DNA of 64,000 nucleotides from Lycium barbarum (taxonomy: Eukaryota; Streptophyta; Magnoliopsida; Solanales; Solanaceae), in contig NC_083345.1 of assembly GCF_019175385.1 (NCBI RefSeq), positions 8,347,205 to 8,411,204 of the forward strand, given 5' to 3'. How positions within the stretch are numbered: position 1 is the stretch's first letter; each line of letters starts with the position of its first letter. The translations under genes and the position numbers were made by a program. Shown in pieces: positions 34,282 to 47,894 of this stretch. A model generated the notes under the pieces. It had not been told where the DNA came from. It saw nothing but the letters and a program-made list of their open reading frames with translations, and searched no databases.

Positions 34282-35745
34282 AAAGGAAAATTTACAGCCC
34301 ATAACTATCTCTAAGACTTATTTATTAGTAATAGCTATTTTTTTAAAATTATTTTTGGTAGCTTAATTATTTATCAAATTACCATCTATAACTTGTTTTT
34401 TTAACTGCAGTGTATTTCCCAAAAAATAAGGTACCTCTCTCCCACTTACCTACAATCTCTTTTTTTTTTTTCAAATATTTTTCTCTCTCATCTTCAATTC
34501 ACAACGGTATTTACTTCCATTATTCTTCACCATAATTAGCACGATTTCTTCTTCTTCCTTATCAGTTACCCAATCTGTACAGGTAACTAATTTTCGCTAT
34601 GTTATTTGTTGTATTTTTCTTCAATTGTTCATAAATTTCATCTTCTTTACCTTCACTTTTCATTCAATTTTTATTTTTATTTTTTTTTATATTTTCAGCC
34701 ATTGTTAGAGTATCTTCAACAAGCTCTAACTCTCCATTTTAATGGCAGATATTGATACTCCAAGCAAAAATACACCAGTGGCAACAAGAAAAGCAGCGGA
34801 GGGTCTCCAGCCAATGGTCGAAGCTCAGTCATAACAATTCGTTTGCTAAATCTCCATGATTAGGCCGAAATAAGAGGAAAATCCTTCTTATGTTTGCTAA
34901 TCATGTGGTGTTGTTTATCTTATGAGTGATGAAGAATAGTATTGATTATAGCAATATAATATTGTCGCATCATCTAGGAGCAAGAGAATAGGTTGTTGTT
35001 GTAGAAACACCATTGATGAGAGTTGTGGAGCTTCATGCCCACCAAGTGTTTGATAAAATATTTCAGTGTATTTATGTGTATCAACAAACAGTATACCTAA
35101 TTTTCAGTATATTTCAGTGTATTATTTCGCTATATTTAAATGTATTTATCTTTTTTTTTTTGTGTAGAGCCTATTTTACTTCACTTTGTTTTCACAATTT
35201 TTATATTTCGCTATATTTCAATGTATTTCTGCATTTTGTATTTCTAATTTATGAAATAGTTTCTCATATATTTCATTTTATTCCATTGTATATACGCATA
35301 CTACAACTTTATATTTCTTAAACAATCAACCGTTTTTCATTGTATTCCAGCGTATATTTTTCTATATTTGGAAGTTTTCAGATCTTTAGTGGTTTTTGAA
35401 TTGAAAAAGTTTTGATTGTGATAAAAGTTGAGAGAGATTCGTGAGCTGTTATGGAATGCGTGAAATATGGTTGATTTAATTTAACTTACCATTTAAAAAG
35501 AAAAAGAAAAATATGTTAAAAAAATATAGTCTATTTTTACTCAACCCAATTTTGTATTTCCGTATATTTTTGTGTATTTCACTGTATTTCAAAAAATCTG
35601 TTTCATAAATAGCTCCTGATTTTACTAGAGCGATTTCTGTTCACTGTAGTTCTCTATATTTCAAAAAAACAGAAATACACGCATTTTATAGTTATATCTA
35701 GTTAGAAGCCAATAAAAGGTAGCTATTTATGTAAGTTTTACTTGT
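34282..35745 (+). mobile_element. Interspersed repeat with GTATTTCA motifs that carries genic sequence
   Basis: The left edge (ATAACTATCTCTAAGA, TTATTTATTAGTAATAGC) and right edge (CCAATAAAAGGTAGCTATTT then ATGTAAG) match, in inverted orientation, the edges of a second copy at 59.09-60.26 kb. The interior is rich in GTGTATTTCAATGTATTT-like motifs. Between about 34440 and 34840 it holds gene-like DNA: a pyrimidine-rich leader, a CTGTACAG|GTAACT splice donor, a TTTTCAG acceptor and a 30-codon frame starting MADIDTPSKN at 34741. The source gene is not recognised. No transposase was seen. It may be a non-autonomous DNA transposon or Helitron that captured a promoter and first exons. Confidence 0.5.
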
Positions 35746-35838
35746 TTAAAGTCATGATATTTCTACTCTATAATTAAAAATTATCTAACACTATAAGTTC
35801 TCTAACATACTCTAATAATTTATATCTTTAATATATTA

Positions 35839-36110
35839 AGGGCCTGTTTGTCCATAGATACTAAAAAAAATCATTTTTTTGGGGGAATTTTAGAGTTGGA
35901 GTTGTATTTGGCCATAGTTTTTAAAATTGTAGTTTTTGTTGAAATATAGTTGTAAAAAAGTGATTTTTTTTAAAAAAACAAGTTTTTTGTTTGTTTTTGG
36001 AATTTCGGATTACAATTTCAAGTTGTATTCGTAATTCTTATAGCCAAACGCTGAAAAGTGAAAAAATATTCCAGAATAAAGTGAATAATTCTTATGGCTA
36101 AACGCCCACT
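35839..36110. mobile_element. hAT-like MITE, GGCCTGTTTGTCC ends
   Basis: About 270 bp with GGGCCTGTTTGTCCATAG on the left and TTATGGCTAAACGCCCAC on the right. The internal TTTTAGAGTTGGAGTTGTAT is shared with the smaller element at 29.8 kb. It lies directly beside the large LTR. Confidence 0.6.
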
Positions 36111-38989
36111 AAGAGTCATTCAGTAAGCATTAGTCTTCTAATTGGTATTACCTATACATGTTACACCCCCATTTTAACCGGGTTATATTAGAGTGCAACA
36201 TATTGGTGATTCCTATTTTGTTTTATTTAAGGAGTCGCCACCTAATTAATTTAACGGTGAATTAGGACACCTAGATGTTAACTAAGGTAAAGTTAAAACT
36301 AAACCTCCGTTAATAGTCTGCTTAACCAATGTGATTCCAGGTAAGGGCTCTATATTATCCTAAAGGGAAGGGGTTAGGCATCCTTTAGAATCCGTTAACT
36401 ACGGTTATCCGGCCAAACTTAGGTTAATTAATTAAGGCTAAATACAATGCTTAAATTTTAGAAAATGACTTAAAAATATTGCTAAAGTTTTAAAAGAAAA
36501 TAATGTTAGTTAAAATAAGATTTACAGAAAATACAATAATTTGTATAAAAGAGACTTTAAATGCCATTTTGAAAACACGACTTATGAATGTTGTTAAGGT
36601 TTTAGACGAAAGTATAATAGTGTTGTTTAAAATAATACTTGTAGAAAACATAATAATTTGCGTAAAAGAAGATTCTAAATATTAAATGAGACTTGAAAAT
36701 ATTGATAAAGCCTTAAATGAAAGATACTATTTAATAAGATTTATAGGAAATGTGATAACTTGCATGAAATAAAACTTACAAGCATTGTTAAGATAAAAAA
36801 ATGTCATTCAAAGAAGACTTATAAATGTGGCTAAACTTTTAAATAAAATGCTGTTTAAAATAAGATTTATATAAAATATGATAATTTGCCCATAAATAAT
36901 AGCTGTTGAGAAGAGATTTGGCAATTTTGAACTTTGAATAAATTATATCATTTGATTATAGCAATGTAGAAAAATCTAAGATTATAAATAGGATTCAAGA
37001 GGAAGTGAGTTTTTCTTTTTCGTTTTTATTAATTCTTATTAACTATGCTTAGCTAAAAATATGTGTGATTGATTCAAACTTGAAGAGTTATTTATAAAAT
37101 ATACTTGAGTTTATACTTGCGTATTAGTGACGTTTTGAAATGTTTAGGATAAAAATATGATTCCCTTTTACTTAAAATATATAATCATGCCATTTTGCAA
37201 ATCAATTATTCCAAATAATAAATACTATAAATAATTTTAACATAAAAGGAAATGAAACTTATGGAACTAATGTTAGTTTCTTTTCTAAATCAACTACCCA
37301 TCATGCTAAACTAACCCACTAATTTACTAGAGTTCATCTAAGTTAAGAAAACAAAAAACAAAGTAAAGGGTCAGTCAAATAATACAAGTTAACTGCACAG
37401 GAAATAAAATAAAGGCACAAAATAAATTAATGGGCTCAGCCCATTTTGGGCTGCTGTGATCATGCAATCTGTTGGGCTTAGCCCCGAAATCCTCTCATAA
37501 TAGTTGTTGTGGACTGTTTCTGCTATTGGGCCGTGGCCCAGCAACTGATGGGGCTGACTTGACAAATTTCGTTGGGCTTTTAGCCCAACACTGAATGCGG
37601 AAGAAGAACGAGTCCCTCGGACTCGTATTGCGATGGTCATGCATAAAAAATGAAAAGAAAAGGATTAGTATCTAGCCGATGAATAAGTTAAACATGTAAA
37701 ATATAAATTCAAGAGAATCTTATTTCATGGAATCAACTAGCCTAGCATATGCAGTTACATGGAAGGGAGTTTAATGATGAATTAAGAAAGCTGTTGTTTG
37801 AGCAATTGGGAAGTCTAATGAACTTGATAAAGGTTAAATTGATATCCCATTCAATTCAGTTCATAACACAGTAACTAAAGGAATAACTGGAGACTAACTT
37901 AAACTAAAGCGCAGATCAACTAGACATGTAAAGGAGACCTACCTCTAAACATATTTGATGCTTTGATACTAGGATAACAATTGAAACTCAAACTATAAGC
38001 ATATAAATATGATACGTAATTTAATGGTAAGTTTCGATCACCTAGACTTCTGGTTTTGACAGACAGCTTTTAAGGAAAACATCCTAATCCCATACAGTTT
38101 AAGAGAGAAATAGATTAAAAGATTGCTAAGCTAAAATATGAATTGCTGGTTTTGTTAGTATAAACGTGCCTTTAAATCCAATACCACATTAACTCATAGC
38201 ACAAACTCAAAATTGAAACACAATACAAAATGACCTCGCATTAAGGCAGCGACCGATAGCTAAAACACATGGATCCTTTAAAGATAAACCAATTTTAAAA
38301 TCAAACTGTCATGAAATGAGATAGACACATCAAAGTATTTTGGGTTTTGCTGCAAAGTTAGGTGTTTAAAAGGATTCTCATATAGCTTCCAAACACAACA
38401 GAAGTTAACACACACATATATTTTAGACTAAACTAATTCTAAAATGATGAGATTATTATTTCGAATGTATCACGCAAACTCAGAACTGGACAGAACTCGT
38501 CCTTTAAAACTAGTAGCAGACTCTTCAAGGCATGACTGTTGCTACTAAACGAAATAGTTCTTCATCACATATATGCTAGGTTTTGACATGGATCCTCAAC
38601 CTCCTCAGAGAAAATTCAAAATAAGCAGATTTGTACCATAATTACTACTTAGGCAGAAAGAAGCAAAGTATAACATAAAGGCAAAATATCTAAAGTCACG
38701 TTAGCCTAACACTTATTGATCCAAAGGGTTACCAACTTCAATTAATACTTAGTTGAAAACTAGAACAAATTTTGACCTACTGGAAACTTCTATCCAGAAG
38801 TTATAACTGGAGCTTAACAACATGTTTTCAACATTATTAAAGATGAACAAAAACATATTACACCTTAACAAGATACATATCCTTTTCCAGTGGTCAAATA
38901 AATAGCTAATCACTCAATCTTAAGAGTTATTCTCAAGAACAAAATATGAAAGAAAAGAGATCACTGAATCCAATATGTTTTAACGCATT

Positions 38990-41900
38990 TGTCACGACCC
39001 AACCCCGTAGGCCGTGACTAGTGCCCGAGTTGGGCACCCTAACGAACTTATCCAATTCGAATCACATACAGATAGCATATACTGGCACAATTGTCACACG
39101 CTGCCTTAAATTATATCAAACTATCTCAGACACATTTCAGCACAACCAGATGCATATACATATATCAAAAGCCGACAAGGCTATCAAATGGCACAACGGT
39201 CCCAAAACATATACAAAATGCACGCCGACAAGGCTGCCATAACGAGTAGGATCATACAAACACATCTGAACAGAAGTAGGCACACACACCCACAAATACG
39301 TCTACAGACCTCTAAACAGACCAACCGAAACATATGGTGGGACAGGGCCCCGCCGTACCCCTGAACAAATGTATACATACACAGCAAACAAATATGTATA
39401 CCAAAATATATGCTCTGAAATGAGAACAGCACTCCAAACAGCAGAAGAGTGTCCTAAACTGGTGGATCACCAAACTGTGCGTATGTTCCTGCGGGCATGA
39501 AACGCAGCCCCCCGAAGAAAGGGGGTCAGTACGAAATATGTACTGAGTATACAAAGCAGAAAATACAGAAACAAATCTGAGGCATAAACGAAATAGTAGT
39601 ACAGAACATAAGTATAAATTCAACATATCTAAATGTTTACTTTAAAACATAAGTCATGCGTAGGGTACAGAAGAATATAGTCGCCCGCCCGTCGATGGCG
39701 CCATAACACAGCATAACACCAGAAAGTTTCAAATCTCCGTACCTCCGTCACATATCATAACGCAGCATAACGCCATACACAGCATACCACCATACACAGC
39801 ATAACACCAAATATAAGTGGAACCCGACCCTCTTGGCGAGTAGCTCGGTGAACCATAAACACAGCATAACTCCGGAGTATATCAAAGTGCGCACGACAAC
39901 AGAACCGGCCCGGAAACCGGCGAAAGATATAACAGAACTCACGAGTAGAGTCGTGAGTAGTCATATGCATAAAGTCATTATCATGAACTCAACATAAGTA
40001 AAATGATCATACTTGAAAATCGAAATAATAGTCATAACAGATTCTTTCAAAAGTTCTCCGAATTCCATAAAGGAAAGTCGAGGGATCCGCGGACGGGTAT
40101 TGACCCGAGTCGGGCCCGCCTATGGAAAACATACTCATTATACATCATGCCAACTTCTATAAAAATATTGGAACAATTCGAGCCTTTATGCGAAAGATAT
40201 GGCATTCAAAAATTACGAAATTCTTTAAAGCGAAACCTTTCTATGCAAGGTTCGGAAAACGATTATTTCAAAGACATAATGGTTCATATTTCATCAAATC
40301 ATACATAAGAGTGCCAAGGAATATATAAGGATCATAACATGCTCGGATTTCGAATCTTAGAATTTTCCTCAAAGCTTATAATCTAGCCTATCGAAAACTA
40401 AGGCATGCCAAAAGAAAGAACGATTGGGCTTTACATACCTTTAGCGTTTAGTCGTATTATAACTTGTACTTGCTGCCTAAAAACACTTACCCTATATCAA
40501 GATATCAAGAGCTACAATTAGTCTACAAAGGAATTTAATACGTATTTTGACGCTCACAATCCCTTTCTAACATTTAAACGACGTTTCGTTCGCATTCAAA
40601 CCAACTAGTGCTACAAGCTAACATTGCTAATTATTCTTTCATATATCAATCCAAACTTGTTTAACATGACTTAGGGGACTTTGGATAGCTTGCACATCAT
40701 TCAAATCAGTCCCAAACTCATGGCCAAACAGCACATACCACAATACCATTTTCACTTCGCAATTTTCCAGTTTTAACTTACAACGACAACAACACGTTTA
40801 ATAACATTACTTTCACAATTCTTGGAACTGTTTTAGCATCATTTTTATTCTTACAACAGCCCACAAATCATTTCAATTTCAACTTGAATCATTGCACATC
40901 ACTTTCACTATATGTTCATAACAACATTCAACATTCAACATACACTAATTCACTTCTAACCTTAAAACAGTCCACGGTTTTGGACTGCTTGTATACATCA
41001 ACATGATTCGTTTCTTTAACACCTCAATTCACATATTCAACATGCATACAATACACCACCATGTCCATAACAACAACAATCAAAACTTGGCAAAAAACAG
41101 TCCACAATCCCCCTAAAACAGTCCCCTTACACGGCTTCAACACCATTCCAACAACTTCATGATTTGTCATCCATTTATCCATACTAGAACACATTCAATC
41201 CATTTTCAATATATATACAAGAAGATTAAACATGATTCCATTAAGTCTACAACACACGGCTCATTTCAATTTTTAAGAAAAACAGTCCAATACCAACATG
41301 CAACATCATAAACAAACTTCTTACAATCTTTGTTCATTTACATGTGTTGACACACATTCAATCCATCAACAATACATGCAAAACAAGACCAACCATGGCT
41401 TCACCAAGCTCACGGCTCACCCTCAAGTTCAACCACAACAACAATCCAACAACAACATGCTTGAATTTTACATTCAAATCATCATGCAACACAAGAACAA
41501 TGATCATTCTTACCTTACAACTTGTTCTTCAACCTTGGCCGAATCTTCAACCCTATTGAAATGCTACACCTCCTTGTTTCTTTCCAACAACTACTACACG
41601 TTCTTATGCACTTGATGAGGAGTTGATTTGATGGAGAAAATGATTTTTTGGAGCAATTTTTGACCCCTCACTCTCGGCTAGCTCTAGGCCGAGAGCTTCT
41701 CTCTCTAGCTCTTTAGTTTCTTGACTTTGAAATGTTGAAATGAGTTGTGTAATGAGGTATGAATCAGTTTTTTTTTTTTTTTTACTATATGTATTTACCC
41801 CATGATTTGGACATGTGTCCCACACTATTTTGGGTCAATAACCATTGACCATCCCACTTAAACTACACGGCCAACAATGTCCATTTTAAATGGACTGATT

Positions 41901-42115
41901 TTTGTTTTTCCCAATCCCACTAATAATCCAATTATGGTTAGTTTAATCCCAATTTTCCATTAATATTTCAATGCCAAACGAAATTTGTAGTTAAATTGTG
42001 ACTTGAAACGAAACCGGAAGTTAAAGTCTCTACTTCGTATCTTGAGATAGTCTTGTCTTTAACTTGTCGCGTTTATTTTAAAACGCCCCAATGTATGGAA
42101 ATATGGGTTATAACA
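38990..42115. mobile_element. Nested 3.1-kb Gypsy solo LTR candidate
   Basis: It begins TGTCACGACCCAACCCCGTA and ends AATATGGGTTATAACA, so the termini are TG...CA. The flanking 5-mers are GCATT and TCATT, a near-match target duplication with one change. The beginning, with GGCCGTGACTAGTGCCCG, is typical of chromovirus (Tekay/Del-like) LTRs of nightshades. It is more GC-rich and Cys/Pro-codon-like than the surrounding LTR. No internal retroelement domain is present, so it too appears to be a solo LTR. Reading frames at 39.0-40.3 kb and 41.3-41.6 kb lie in LTR text and lack domains. Confidence 0.7.
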
Positions 42116-44304
42116 TCATTTTCCTGATTTGTGATTTTATATGAAAATAGACTCAAGCTTCTTATTGTCATGGTATCTAATGTACATTTTAATGAGTCAC
42201 ATAAAGGGATTTGAACACAAACAAGTCTTATCTTATTACTCTGAATCAAATAAGGGACAGTAATGAAGTTCCTTTTTTTTTTTTTTTGAACCCCCATTAA
42301 TTACAAAGGTCTTATTCCCTTATAGTAAGTGTTCTCAACTGATCAACAAACAATATGTGAAAAAGAAGAAGAACCATTTTAAAGTTACATCATATGCTAA
42401 TATCTAGATCTAGATATAGATTACAACAGCAACCAAACTAAGAATGGCAAAAAAAAAAAAAAAAAAAAAAACAGGCTAATGTTTAACTTGAACTAATATA
42501 CACCCCACTAAGCAGATCAGAATGAACTTATGCTAAGGCCAAATGTTTATCTAAATTCTTATAGAACAAGCAGGGACCTTAGTGGATGAACTCATACCCA
42601 GGGGATTCAAACAATACAAAACCAAAAGCTGGCATTTCTAGTGTAGACAGATGAGATTCAGAACATAAATTTTATGACTTAGTCTAACATGTTGAAACTC
42701 AGTCTTTTTTTTTATTACCAGCTGACCTTAACAATATATTATAGTCAAATAAGGAAGGCCATTGTCATATTTTGAGTGAGATTACCATGACACAACTGCC
42801 AAACAAGGTTCAAATCAAACCAATGACTACAGAGGCACAAAAAGGTCAATATGCTTGTGCCAAACTAATATGAAAGAGACACTAAACTGAAACAACATTC
42901 ACATTCTTTATTGAACTACTAAAACAACTGAATAAACATATGCAATTGTACCAATAGGACTTCTGCCAAACTAGTATGGGGAATAATAATAAACCTAAAC
43001 TAAATGTTGTAACCATAGCCAGGTAAAACCACAGGTTTATCTGATGCATGACTAGTCAAGGCTGGACATGTATGGCATAGCTAAGTAGCTACAGACCTGG
43101 ACTAATATGTGAACAATCATTACTGAGCATACAAACTATACTTAAACTGCTATAAGCTGGATACATATGGCTGATCAAAACAAAACATAAAATGAACCAT
43201 CGCGGAACAAACTGAAGGTAAACACATACACATCGTTAGCAAACCACAAACTAATATACAGAACTAATCTTATGAAGAACAAATAAGCAATGTGAACCTA
43301 ACAAAGCACATGATTAATCCAAATCGATACCTAACATAGAACTGAATAACTACAGAATTAGACACAGGATTAAACTAAGCTCAAACGCGCGTAATACAAC
43401 TAAAACAAACACAAACATGAATTAAATCATAACTGATCAAACGAATCACACAAGGAGTTTAAGCACTCGAACATTTACCAAAATAACTGATGGAAGGTGT
43501 ATTACCTTCTTCGGGTGCAGCGAAGTGAGGCTTCGGATTCTTCGATCTACCTCAAAAACACCACGAATCCCGAATTCGTATACACTCGAACTAAACAAAT
43601 ACCGAGGGCAAAAACAACATAAAAGATGGTTTGATTTTTTGACTCGATATCCAGAAATATTGCAACTATTGAGGATTCATATATTTTAGGGAATTTGGGG
43701 GTTCAAGATCTTGTTTTTTTTTATTCGGGTTTTTTGATCTGATTTAGGTAAGGGATCCTTTTTTTTGGGGTTCCAAAAAACCTCCCCTTTTCAGAAGATT
43801 CAACCCCATTTTTATAGGGTTTTGGGTCGAAGAAAATGATGAAGGGAACAGAGGGAGAAGAGGAGCGGGGACAGAGGGAAGTGGAGGCGACAGTGAGCGT
43901 GGGGAACAGGAAGGAGTGAGGGTGGCAGTGGCAACGTGGGGGACAGGGGAAGGTGGAAGTGGCAGTGGCGTAGGGGGACAGGAGAAGGTGGAGGCGGTGG
44001 AGGCGTGGAAGAGAGAAGGGAGAGAAAAGAGGAAGGGAGAGGACAGGGTGTGGCGTGGCTGAAGGAAAAATGAAAGGGGATAGGGAACCCTACCCGTTTT
44101 CATTTAATTAAGAAACGGGTCGGGTCCATTTTTGGGCTGGACCGGGTTTAATGGGTAATGGGCTGGGCAAAATTAAAAGAATGGGATGGGCCGAAATGTT
44201 GCTTAATTATTTGGGCTGGGGTGAATTAAAATGGGTAGTGGCTTATGAAAATTGTTTTTGGGTTAATCCGAAAATGTTGGAGGTGAATTGGGCTTGTATT
44301 TGAA

Positions 44305-44321
44305 CTAATAATAATAATAAC

Positions 44322-44371
<50 letters not shown>
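44305..44371. repeat. (AAT)n microsatellite
   Basis: About 22 AAT units with one AAC interruption, near the right end of the large LTR. Confidence 0.95.
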
Positions 44372-44372
<1 letters not shown>

Positions 44373-44698
44373 TAGTAACTGTAATAGAATAATGAAACGC
44401 CGGTATTGATAAGAGGCTAATAATTATAGTAAAATATAAATATATTTTTTAATTTGCCGAAAATATTAGAAGCGTATATAGATATTTCGGAGGAGAGGCG
44501 GGACAAAATTGGGTGTCAACAATACAAATTTTCAACTTTCATTTTTTCAATTTAACAAATGGAAACACAAGTCAAACCACATATGCTCAATTTTGATGAC
44601 TTATTAGCATAGGGTGGATCTATAATGTTGGTTACAAACGTGAAACGCGGATTTGGTTTGTCCGATCAAGAAAGACATGGAACTTTTCGAAATTGCTT

Positions 44699-45643
44699 GG
44701 CCAAAGTCATAGATGGACCCCTGAACTTGTCCTGATTTTCAATCTAGACCCCCCAACTGAAACGTTGACCATCTGAACCCCCGAACATAAGATAAAATGT
44801 GTCATTTAAACCCCTTGTGCCAGCTGGGCACACGCGTGAAGCTCACTTGCTGTGACATGGAAAAATAGACCAGTGACATGGAGCCATGTCATGTTACCTG
44901 TTTTTTTTTTTTTTTTAAATAAGCCATGTCAACAAAAACAATTAATTTTAACAAAAACTCTATTTTAAAATCTATTTAAATAATTAAAAAAAAATGAAAA
45001 ACCCAACCCATCCTCTCTGATAGCCCACCTTGCCACCGTCACTGCCGCCGCTGCCTCCTCCGCCACCGCCGCCGCTACTTTCTTTTTTTAAATTTTTAAT
45101 CATTAAAAAATAATTTTAACAAAAACTCTATTTTAAAATCTATTTAAATAATTAAAAAAAATTGAAAAACCCAACCCATCCTCTCCGATAGCTCACTTCA
45201 CCGCCGCCACCGCCGCCACTGCCTCCGCCACCGCCGCTTCAAAATCTATTTAAATAGTGTTTTTGTTAAAATTTTAAAAACGAAAGTGGCGGCAGAGGAG
45301 GCGGCGGCGGCAGAGGAGGCAGCGGCGGCAATGGCGGCGGTGAAGTGGGCTATCGGAGAGGATGTGTTGGGTTTTTCATTTTTTTTTAATTATTTAAATA
45401 GATTTTAAAATAAAGTTTTTGTTAAAATTAATTTTTAATGATTAAAAATTCAAAAAAAGAAAAAAAAATTGGTCTCTCACGCTCTGTTTAAAGCAGTGAG
45501 CTTCACGCGTGTGCCAGCTGGCACGAGGGGGTTCAACTGGCACTGTTTATCTTATGTTCGGGGGTTCAGATGGTCAACGTTTCAGTTGGGGGGTGTAGAT
45601 GAAAAATTAGGACAAGTTCAGGGGTCCATCTATGACTTTGGCC
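44699..45643. mobile_element. MULE-type fold-back element with 9-bp target duplication and GCC repeats
   Basis: The ends GGCCAAAGTCATAGATGG and CCATCTATGACTTTGGCC are perfect inverted repeats that extend for more than 150 bp (CCCTGAACTTGTCCTGATTT, TTCACGCGTGTGCCAGCTGG and so on). AAATTGCTT flanks the element (44690-44698 and 45644-45652). The arms continue almost to the centre: AAACCCAACCCATCCTCTCT near 45000 pairs with GAGAGGATGTGTTGGGTTTT near 45355. One arm segment is duplicated in direct orientation (about 44935-45085 and 45110-45240). The core is rich in GCC/GGC triplets. No transposase. Confidence 0.93.
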
Positions 45644-45659
45644 AAATTGCTTGGATCAA

Positions 45660-45957
45660 AGTAGTATACGTAATGATTTACAACGCAGTAATTTTTATTG
45701 TAAAAATTCATAAATTTTAAATTACCGCCTCTGCAATAGTAAGCATCCGAATTCACTATGATTTACCTTATAATGATTTACAACTCAGTACTTTTTTCTG
45801 ATAGAACCACATAAACTTTAACTGCCTCTGTAATAGTAAGCATCCAATTTCACTATGATTTACCTTATAATGATTTACAACTCATTACCCTTTTATGGTA
45901 AAAACCCATAAACTTTAACTGTCTCTGCAATAGTAAGCATCCGATTTCACTATTGGT
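45660..45957. repeat. Three tandem copies of about 95-101 bp
   Basis: AATGATTTACAACTCAGTA starts copies at about 45672, 45773 and 45868. Each copy also has CTCTGCAATAGTAAGCATCC and TCACTATGATTTACCTTAT. The first copy begins immediately after the fold-back element. Confidence 0.85.
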
Positions 45958-45959
45958 CA

Positions 45960-47610
45960 AATTAATCCTAAAAATTGGAAACATATTGTGTAGACAAAAA
46001 GAGCATAATCTGTCTCACATAGAGGGAATAGTGATAAGAGCAGCAGTAAAAAGAAAAAAGAAACTATAAAATTGGTTTCCTGGAAGTTGCCAAGGAGACT
46101 TTAAAGATTAGTAGCCAAGTGGGAACTCACTCTTGATGGAGAGGTCATTATCAATGTGCAGTATCCTTTCTTTCAGGAGGACCTTCAAACCTCATGTATA
46201 TCCAAGTTTCAATGACTTTTTGTGACATTTCAAGGGGGGCTGTATTTGGACATTTCAATTTTTCAATCCTTGTCATGCTTTGTTTATATTTTAATGATAA
46301 AAATGCCATTTTGTTGAGAGTGAACCCTACTTACCCTACTATATATTTCACAGATGTATTCAAGATTTAAACTTGATAGATTTGGTAAGATTTTTAACAT
46401 TGACCTCATTGTTATGGGTTCCGATGTAATATTTGGTGAAATTTAAATGAATTTTCACATGTACTTTTGTATTCCATGTTGAAAATAGTGGGCTCGGATG
46501 ACCACGTTGCCAATATGTTGCAACCGTCAGGGGCATGCATACTAGCACGAAATATATTAATTCGGCAAAATGCAGTAACTTTGGTGCAAATTCTGTATAT
46601 TGATTTGTTGAAAAGTTCAGTGAATATGTAATATAATAGACTTTAGAACTCATAAACGTTTTTTTATTTTCAAAATATATAAACTTCAAATGTTAGATCC
46701 GCCTCGCACAAATATGATAAGATGTGAAATAATTGGAAGGTAAAATATACCCCGTTCATAGCTATTCCCATGAAATGTCATTTCATGGCTTGACATGTTA
46801 GTGAACTGACGTGAATTTGGCGCAATATTAGACTTGAAAGAAAAATTAGTAGTTCACATGAATCCCATATATAGATGGCAAATGCTGACCAGAAAGTAGC
46901 GTAACAAATCAAATTAAGATAAAACACGCAACTGGAAATTGATGATTCACCCATAGAAAATTCTTCTTGGTAATTAATAAGTCTTAGAACATCACGAAAA
47001 AACAAGAGTGTCCAACTTTTTACCATCAAATAACCTGAATGTGAACTAATTAGGTAAAAAATAATAGTAATAATTAGGTGTACTTGGCTTTTTTGTTAAT
47101 TTTTTCACAAGAGGTGACTACAAGTCTTTGTCCCACTTTACCAATTCGCATGATTAATTACTTTTAATTTACTTAAAATGTAATTCATGTGCGTGATAGT
47201 GTTAAAAAAATTAACCTATCAAGTTTAAAAAATAAATACAAATAATCGTCTATAAATAAAAAAATGGTATTAGTAAAATACTCAAGACTCAAAATATCCA
47301 TGTTTTGAAGACTACAAATTGGAATGCATTTTCTCATTTAATCACTAGAACAGCAACCTTTTTTATTTCAAATGATGGTCGACACGACACGACAATTGTA
47401 TCTTTCGTAAGATTTTTAACTATTCTTGTCAGTTACTATTCTTTCTTCTTAACCTGATATTAATAATTCGGCTGTCACCATCAGAGTATCAGCAAACTAA
47501 AAAGTGAGTAGATTTCTCAGTGCCCTCAAGTTCTAATTTGGAAGAAAACTTATTCAAATGATGATTAAATCATGAAGGAAAAACTGTTATCCGGTCATTT
47601 ATAATGGAAT
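45960..47610. other. Intergenic, no gene recognised
   Basis: Reading frames of 83 and 109 codons on the minus strand (46360-47029) have no recognisable domain and a composition like the surrounding AT-rich DNA. Nothing else stands out. Confidence 0.45.
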
Positions 47611-47894
47611 TATATTTTATGGCCAAACCCATCGACAGGTTGTCTATTTCTTTCACTTGAGCACCTAAAGTGACCCTTGTTCCATTTAAACACTTCAGGT
47701 GGGTCATTCCCATTCCACTTAGACACTTTTTGCACTGTTATCGGAGCAAAACCAACACCAAAGGGGGCGCCACCTTATTGCACATCCAACCAGCTCAAAA
47801 GCCCCAATTTTTACTAGTCAAAACTCCACGAATTTACAAATTAGTGAATTTACAATTAAAATAAGTTGACACAATTTAATTGAGTTGGCATCAG

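Larger units (their letters stand above)
36159..44521. mobile_element. Ogre/Tat-like Gypsy solo LTR candidate with a nested insertion
   Basis: It starts TGTTACACCCCCATTTTAAC and ends GACAAAATTGGGTGTCAACA, giving TG...CA termini. The 5-bp repeat ATACA flanks both sides (36154-36158 and 44522-44526). GGAGTCGCCACCTAATT near the left end and GGGTGTCAACA at the right are phrases I associate with Ogre/Tat LTRs of nightshades. Removing the nested element at 38990-42115 leaves about 5.2 kb, within the range of these unusually long LTRs. There is no primer-binding site, polypurine tract, gag or pol inside, so it is read as a solo LTR left by recombination. Frames such as 43744-44103 on the minus strand are chance readings of purine-rich LTR text. 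Confidence 0.8.

Noticed and set aside
40003..40328. Plus-strand frames of 101 and 68 codons
   Set aside because: They overlap in different frames inside a solo LTR and show no retroelement protein motif.
43744..44103. Minus-strand frame of 119 codons, Pro/Ser-rich
   Set aside because: It lies in the purine-rich part of a solo LTR, with no domain and no start or splice context.
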